64,000 bases of DNA from Chondrosia reniformis (taxonomy: Eukaryota; Porifera; Demospongiae; Chondrillida; Chondrillidae): assembly GCA_947172415.1 (NCBI GenBank), contig OX359190.1, positions 7,874,001 through 7,938,000 on the forward strand. The letters are read 5' to 3'. The notes under the pieces were generated by a model. It did no database searches. It was not told the DNA's origin and saw nothing but the letters and a program-made list of their open reading frames with translations. Below are positions 27,101 through 36,100 of this stretch, piece after piece; position 1 is the stretch's first letter; each line of letters opens with the position of its first letter. The translations under genes and the position numbers were made by a program.

Positions 27101-30100
27101 CTCATGGGGCACCTGGTGCCCCCAAACTCGAACTACTTGCTGGTTCTTAGATGTCCGGTTAACTGATTCAGAACGTCGCTTGAATGCCATCAATTTCTCA
27201 TAAAAACGTTTTTGCTCAAGCTTTACGTTACATAGTATTTGTAAAGGTGGTTTCTAAATCCTTTACATTGGTTCAATGTTTGACGTAAAGGAAGAGAAAG
27301 CTAATTTTAAGCTAGTGTAATCGTGTGCACAGTCTCGACTTCTATCAGCTGTCACGATTAGAAATAGTACGAAAGTTGTCACGAACGCCACACAGATCGA
27401 CTCAAGATCACTTTTTTGCAATCATAATAAGAGCAACTACAATACAGGGTACAAGCACTCTATATACATTATAGAATGTTCTAGACTGGCCACATAGATA
27501 ATTGGTTACAGTTCCATTATAGCTTAATCTAGGGCTGACTTAATCACCCCCTCTTTTCTGAGAATACGTATTGGGTACCAAGTTTCCTGAATCCCTATAT
27601 TGACTCGGTGGCCGTCTAATCCTGGTAGGGTACCTTGGACTTGACAGAGCTCCATTGGCAAGTTCTGTAACTACTTCAGCAGCTTGTATTTGAGAGGTAA
27701 GTTCCGTATCCTGTGATTCTACTAGATGTAAATCTGTCCCAATAGCCTTAAGCTTAGTAGGTGGGGAATTGTTCGTGTTCTCGCAATCCTCACCTGGAGT
27801 TTGTGGTATAACTTCAGACATCGATGTTGGTTGCTTACAGGACTTTAAACGGTTGAAATGTACCACTTTACGTTTTCCACGTCTCTCAATATCATGAATC
27901 CTATAGGTAGTTTCTGCCAGCCTTTTGATGACCTCATAAGGCCCTGTACAGGGATAATGGAGTTTCTTTCCCTCATGACCCTTGCACACTGTGGAATGTA
28001 GCCATACTAGGTTTCCCGGCTGGTAGGGCTCTCCATGCACTTTCTGGTTATATAACTGATGTTGTAATTCTTGCTTAGTTTGTAGCGTCTTAGTGACATG
28101 ACTGTAAGCTTGTCAAAGTCTATCCTTCAGTTGGATCACATAACCTGCGGGGGAACGAGCTGTCTCTCTATCAGTCCCTAGGACAAGATCTAGCGGCATT
28201 CTGGCTAGCCTCCCAAACATCAGCTCAAATGGTGAATATCCTGTGGAGGCATGCACACTGGTATTGTATGCAAAGTACACCTTTTTCAAGTGGTTTTCCC
28301 AATCAAACGGGTGTTCCTTACAAGTAGCTGACAGCATGTCCACAAGAGTTCTGTTAAATCTCTCAACCTGACGGTCAAATTGCGGGTGATACGGTGTAGT
28401 CCTTGTCTTCTCTATCTGCAGCAACTTGCACACCTCTGTCATAACACTGCTCTCGAACTGTCTGCCCTGATCAGAATGGATTTGGTCAGGTATAGCAAAT
28501 CTGCAAAAGAATTCATCTACTAATCTCTGAGCAATCGTTTTAGCTTCCTGGTCCGGAATAGCAAAACACTCCACCCACTTGGTATAATAGTCCGCCACAA
28601 CAAGTATGTAGCAATTTTTCTGTTCGCTCTCAGGGAATGGCTCAGTAATATCCATTGCTACCATTTCTAGAGGATAGCCCACTCAGATGGACTGCAAGGG
28701 GGCCCTCCTTTTGGGTAGTGGGCCTTTCCGAGTAGAGCAATTGTTGCAGGCCTGGCAGTAGTTATAGAATCTTTCCAGTAACCAGGCCAGTAGAACCTTT
28801 CTTTGATACGACTGTGAGTCTTCTCTGCACCAAGATGACCCCCAAGTGCTCCGCTGTGAAACTTCGCAACTATCTTGCACCTATGAGAGAAGGGCACCAC
28901 TAGTTGCAAGCCATAATGCTTTCCATCCTTGTCTTCGTACTGTCTCCAGAGTAGGCCATCTTTCACCACCAACTGATCCCAAAGTTGGACAAGTCTTTTA
29001 GCTTCAAGGCACTTACCCTTAATATTTTTAGCTGGCGGGTTCTCTCCTCTCTCCTTGGCCTGCAGCACGTGACCGATCCCTACGTCCCTTAATTGACTCT
29101 GCCTCAACTCCTCTCTAGAGATTCTGGGCAAAACAGTGGCTATGTCCCCTTCCCCTTGAATCAGCAATGCTTGCGATCAGAGTGGATTTGGCTCTCCCTC
29201 CCGATTCGCTGTGAGATTCCTCAGGCATTCTTGACAAGGCGTCTGTGTTTCCATGCTTCTTACCTGCTCTGTGAACAATCTGGAAGTTGTACTCATCCAA
29301 TCATTCCAACCACCTAGCGAGTTGGCCCTCAGGATTTTGGAAGTTCTTTAACCAAGTGTGAGATCCATGATCCGTTCGCACAGTGAATTTCTTCCCTAGT
29401 AGATAGGGTCTGAAGTGGTGAAGAAACGTGACCACAGCCAAGAGTTCCTTCCTAGTAACTGAATACTTCCTCTCAGGTTTATTAAGGACACGACTAGCAT
29501 AAGCAACAACTGATTCTCCCCTCTCCCCTACTTGTGAGAGCACTGCATCTATACCCACATTGCTGGCATCCGTGTCAAGAATGAATTCCTTTGAAAAGTA
29601 CGGAAAGGCCAAAACTGGAGCGGTCGCTAGCTTATTCTTAAGCTCTGTGAAAGCCTCCTCGCAGCTTTCTGTCCATCTAAATTCTTTATTCTTCTCTGTC
29701 AGCTGGTAGAGGGGTTTGGCAACAGAAGCATAGCTCTGGATAAACCTACGATAATAGTTACAGAGACCCAAAAACTGCTGCACTTCACGGCTATTCCTTG
29801 GAGTAGGCCAGTTTTTAACTGCTTCAGGGTTTGTGGCAATTCCCTTCTGTGATACTATGTGACCCAAGAAATGAACCTCCTCCTGAAAAAGAAAGCACTT
29901 TAATGGTTTCAACTTCAATCCCGCTTCTTGCAGTCTCTGGAATACTTCTCGCATATTATTGAGATGTTCCTGAACAGTCCTCCCTACAATGATGACATCA
30001 TCCAGATAGACAAGACAACTCTTCCAGTGCAGGCCTGGTAAAACACACTCAATTAACCTCTGGAAGGTTGCTGGTGTGTTACATAAGCCAAAAGGCATGA

Positions 30101-33100
30101 TGCTAAACTCAAATAATCCTTCTGGTGTGCACACTGCTGTCTTTTCCTTGTCATCAGGGTGGACTTCAACTTGCCAATAGCCGGTCTGAAGAAAAGATTG
30201 AAGAACCTGCCAACGTATCCAGCAATTCGTCTATCCTAGTAATAGGGTAGGCATCTTTCCTGGTGATTGCGTTCACTTTCCTGTAGTCAATGCAAAATCT
30301 CATCTTTCTTCCTGACAAGCACCAGAGGTGAGGCCCAGGGACTAGTGGACGGTTGAATTACACCTCTTTTAAGCATGTCTTGTACTTCTTTCCTGACTGC
30401 TCCCCTTCGCTCCACTGGTACTCTCCTAACTGGCTGGCGGATACGGGGATGGCTCCCAGTGTCAATTCTGTGTTTGACCTTGGTGGTCCTGCCCATGTCT
30501 TTATTTGAACTGGCAAAGACAGCTCGGTGCTCCTTCAGTAGAGTGAGAGCTTGTCCCTTCTCATCTGGTGTCATCCTCTCAAGGCATCCCTTGAGAATTT
30601 CCTCCAAATCCAGGTCCTCTCCTGACCCTGTCGCCATTTGACTGGTGGATGCTTGGCCATACATAGCTGGCAATATGTCCTGTTTTCCCACATCGATGGC
30701 AACGGATACTGGACTTGCTTGCACTTGGTTTCCCCTACTCTTTGTTCTCAGTAGCCACTCTGCTGTCCTTTCTTGAGAGGGAATCCAACTTCTTCTCCAC
30801 TGTGTCCAGCCTGGTCATCAGACTTTGGAGTAGGCTGAGCATAGCATCCTGGTGAGCATTATCAGTTCCAGCGGTTCCCTCCCCATTACTGGGGCAACTC
30901 TGGGCGCTTTTGGGCAGCAAATATGATTCCATTTCTAGAGTTGAACTAACTGCTTCATCTAATGTCTTTGGCCTTCTCTGTTTCACGCCAAATGCCAGCT
31001 GTTGATTATCCAATTGGCCCAGGTAATGTGTCAGTGAAAGTTGCTCCTTCGCATCCTCTTGCAGATCTGGGTAGGCTTTGTTGACTAAAAACTTGAGATC
31101 CTCGGCGAATGTGGCCCAATCCTAACCTCGCTTCTTCTTCCTGGCCAACAGTTCTGCAAGATAAAGTTCCCGTTTGCTACTGGGATCAAAACATTCTTTA
31201 GTGCATCCAACCAACGGCTAAAATCGTCCTTGGCTCCCTCAGGCACTCGCCTCAACGCTGTGGCAGTTCTGCCTACCAGGCGAACCCGTAGCCAAAGTTG
31301 CTCTTGTTTGCTCCAGTGGTTAACGGCAGCGACACTAAAGAAGTGCTTGACCCAATCTCCCCAGTTCCCTTCACCGTTGAAGGTCTCCGGCAACACAACA
31401 GGCCTCACAGGAGGATTGTCCTGTCTCCTAGGTGCAACGTGTTCTGCTGCTTCCTCTGCCATCGTTTCGACTCAGCTGATCCTGCCGACTACGCCAATGT
31501 AATCGTGTGCACAGTCTCGACTTCTATCAGCTGTCACGATTAGAAATAGTACGAAAGTAGTCACGAACGCCACACAGATCGACTCAAGATCACTTTTTTG
31601 CAATCATAATAAGAGCAACTACAATACAGGGTACAAGCACTCTATATACATTATAGAATGTTCTAGACTGGCCACATAGATAATTGGTTACAGTTTCATT
31701 ATAGCTTAATCTAGGGCTGACTACACTAGGAAACGAGCATCCACCATTTTGTTGATATAAATATATGCATGGTTACGAACAGGAAGCCATACTTAACCTA
31801 ATTTCTGAAAACAATATAAAGGCACCTTTGACGCCCAAATACGTAATTTAATGTTTAATAAATACTTCAAGTGTCAAGAAAACAACATCAAAAACAGACT
31901 GTACCCAAGACTTCTTATATGCTCTTTACTTCTTATCAATTAAAGGGTCACCTATTTAGTAAACTATAGTCAGTACTACTGCAGTTCCAGTCCAATTAAA
32001 GCCCATCATACTAGTTTCCACTAACCTCCTCATCTATGAAACTATTTCCTTGTGAAATGGAAATGTCAGCTATAGCTTGCTGTCCAACAACTGTTAGGCT
32101 CAAAGTTGTGTCATTCTTAAAGACACCATCAATTATTGTACCAAGTGTATTACCACGAACAAAGATAGCTATCCCATAAGGCTCCTCACATGGCAACAAG
32201 ATCATTGTCATGGATATAGGAAAGCTGAAATAGGTCATATTACATTCTAGTATAGTACAATTGTCACTTTTGGTACATCTTCCACTGAGTTCAGAGTCGG
32301 CAAGTTTGTCAGAAATGTCGTCTAAGGAATTACACATGTCTTCTTTTGATACTGAAATTGGATAAGACGTTGGTAAGATGGTTCCAGATGGCGAAGGCTG
32401 TGTTGCAGCTAGAGTAAGAGAGGGCATGGGTGAGGTTGGGGAGTGTGAGGTTGGGGAGGGTGAGGTTGGGGAGGGTGGTACAGCAGTCAGTCCTGTCAGA
32501 TGATGGTTGAGGCATTTCTGAAGCTGAGGATATGGAGGGTGTAGCATATGAAATACTGCCAGAAAGTATATTGTAAAAGGCCTCTTTATGTTGCAAAACA
32601 CCTCTGATACACTAGTAGTAAATATATAGTAAATAAACACATATAAAAGAAATTAGACCAATTACGTGATCATTTTCTACGTATATATTCTGTCAGTTTA
32701 GGTGAGCTTTACGAACACTTTGCCATTTTATCTTTCTCTGCTGTGGTTAGGAGGGTGACCCGGAAAGGACCACCTTCACGCCTGCAGTAGTAACAGTCTA
32801 ATGTATGGCTGTACATAAATATCATTTTTCACACACTATATATGTAGAACCTATGTGGGTACTATTACTGCTGAGATAGAGTATAATTTAATCATATACT
32901 TATAACCACACACAATGGATACACATACAAATCACTTTTACATATATAGGATATACCTATGTAGATGATTATTTACTAATGAAGTGATAATCAAACCACA
33001 AGTAATCATTAAGTAAAGAGGAAAAACAGAAAAGAAGCAATTGCTGGGAATGTTATGACAACCAGAGCTCCGCTACTGAGCTACAAGTACACAGCAATAC

Positions 33101-36100
33101 TCTGTTCAAGATGAAATGATACATCAGTTTGTATAGCATTTTCTCTAAACAGTGCAGTAAACGTTAGGGCTACAAGGAGCCCACGAGTGCAATTGTTATG
33201 ACTAAAGATCTAATTAAAGAGAAAATGGAATGTTTAATTTAAAAATTAAATGCATAAGCTTCAATTAGTAATTTATTATATACGTAAGGAAAACTGATGT
33301 ATATGTAAATACATTGAAAGTGGTCAAATTATGTAATGACTGTCATTGATTATCTAATTCTTAGATTAGCAGATAACAGATGAAATACGTTATCAATTGC
33401 CAATTAAACAGAGAACTAATTGTACAATTACTGTGCCATTAAATTATACATTTAAAGACTATATGCCTTCCATATAAGGATATATTGACTTGCTAGATTA
33501 CATATGAAATTACTCAGCAGATAAATTTATATATCAACTCTTGACACTCAACTACAGTACATGTATATATAAAAATTAAACTGTGAAACATCAATAGATG
33601 ATGCTCTCCATATCAATTTCACCACCCTCTAACCACTTGAGCGGTATATTGTTATTTAATGACTAAACAACCAAATTGTGTACCGATATATAGAAACCAC
33701 TGAAAGTGAAAGTGACAGTGACATTCAGATGTACAATAATATTATGTAGTTGACTGTTTATGGTTTACAGGCAGCTTCAGGAAATGGAAGGAATGGTAAC
33801 TACCATTACCATAGAAACCCAATGTAGATTACAAGATACACCATTAGTCAACAAGGGCAAATAAAAGATATATAAAGGTATGTTTATCACTTTTCAGTTA
33901 TTTCAATAGCAATCCCTGCTTTATAACTAAATATTGATAAAAGTAACCCATTTAATGCATGGATATTCATAGAAACATTAAGCCAATAAGTGTACTGCAA
34001 ATTGATTTGAATCCAGTGTCCAAGGTGTTTGGATAAGTGATCATGAAATAGTCCAGAAAAGTGAAGGAACCTGTGAACATCAATCAATCAATCAATTCAT
34101 CATGCAGCTCATCTCCTCAGTAGGAGGTTGCTGTTACATACAGTAAAAATACTTAAAATTTTATCTAATTCAGTTACTATAGGAATATAGACTGTTCTCC
34201 ATAATAATATAAGTGTGTTCTCTCCATCTCTTCCTTGGCCATCCTCTTGGTCATTTACCACACACCTCTTCCTCAAACCCTCTTCTCACCAACCTCTCCT
34301 GCGGCATTTCCTCAATCTTCTTCCTCCACTCCTTCTTCTTCCTATCTGCCACTTCTAAAACTGCTTCAACCCCTAGCCTTCTTCTAATGTCTTCATTTGC
34401 TAATCTGTCCATTCTGGTCACACCTTCTACTCTCCTAAGGTACCTCATCTCCATTGCCTGGATCTTACTTCTGTGTCTTCTCTGTAGGGTCCACGTCTCA
34501 CTCCCATACAGCAAAGTTGGTACAACCATGGCATTGATAACTCTTAGCTTTGTAGCTTTGCTCAACTCTTTGTGTTCAATAACTTCACTTCTTAATGCCC
34601 CCACTATTCTCGCTGCTGCCCCCTATTCTGTTCTCAATCTCATGATCGCATGATCCTTCCTCATTAAACATGGCCCCCAAATATTTTGCTGTCTGCACTC
34701 CTTCCACCTCTACTCCATCTACGACTATGTGACATGTGCCACCTCCCCTCTGCACTATTGGTATTCTCCCAGTTTATCTTCATCTTCCACTTTGTCGTTA
34801 CTTCATTGAGCACTTCAACATTTCTTTTCATGTCCTTGTCCTTTTCGGTCACTAACGCTAGGTCATCTACAAACATCAGAAAATGCTTCCAACTGCACAC
34901 CACCCTGGTAACTCTCCCTTGCCTTCCTCACTATGTTGTCCAAAAATAGGTTAAAAGGCCAAGGAGATAATGTACACCCCTGTCTCACCCCTCTCTCTAC
35001 GCCAAACCAGTCTGAATTTTACCCTGTATCCGTACACATGCTTCACTTCTTAAGTACAGAGACTTCACTGCTTCTTTCAGCCTTCCCTTGACACCATATC
35101 TCTCTACCACCAGCCATAGCAACTCCCTATTCACTCTGTCAAAGGCCTTTTCTAGGTCTACACATACCATGATCATTGTTTTGTTTTACTCAATTATCTC
35201 CTCCCCGAGTTGTCTCACTATAAAAAACTGATCAATGCAGCTTCTTTGCCTCCGGAATGTACCCTGTTCTTCTATACTATCTCTTCAATGATGGCTCGTA
35301 TCCTCTTATCTAATACAGTAGTGTACACCTTCCTCGAACACTTAGGAGGCTAATCCAATATTTCAGTTTACCCTCTTTAGTAGTTAACCTTTCACTCCTC
35401 AGTCTACTCTCCTAGAGCTTAGAGCACTCACAAAACATTACATGTTCCTAGCCTATATATTGTTCTTTCGTTTCCAAAGCACGCTGGCATCCTTGCTGCT
35501 CCATGCAGTGGGCTGTCAAATGGTAGACAATTTACCCGACACGGAGGACTACTGCTCCACCATTTTTTCACACTTTTTACTTTGCACAAATGCTCCTGTG
35601 AACATACTAATTAATACACAAATACAAACAGTACTAATTTGCCACCAAGCTAATTACATCACTGACTTAGCCAAGTACGACATAACAAAATGGCTGCTGT
35701 TATGATAATTGAGGGTCAGGTTAATTGAGGTAAAGATAATTGAGGAAACACTGTACTGACAAACTATACTAGTTGTATTCTCATTCGTATGTACGTACGT
35801 AGCCCTACAATTAATAAGTCACACAGGAATAACATCAAGTTGCACTCCTACGTAACTACTGTAGCAGTTAATAAATGAAGTCTTTGCATAATATACAATT
35901 AATGTTTCAGTTAATTGGTACATATTGAAGGAGCAAGTTGCCTAGGGTAACAGAATGAAGAGGAAATGTTTTACTTGATATCTGTTAAACAGTAACAAAT
36001 GACTATTAGGTTCAAAAGATTGAAAGAAAATGTGCTAAGGTTCACTTGGACAGAATACAGATATACGTAGGATAACTAGTCTGTTAAAAAGAGGTTCCAA

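Noticed and set aside
34213-34653. Plus-strand 146-codon frame rich in Leu/Ser/Thr
   Set aside because: Antisense shadow of the LINE polymerase C-terminus read on the minus strand.
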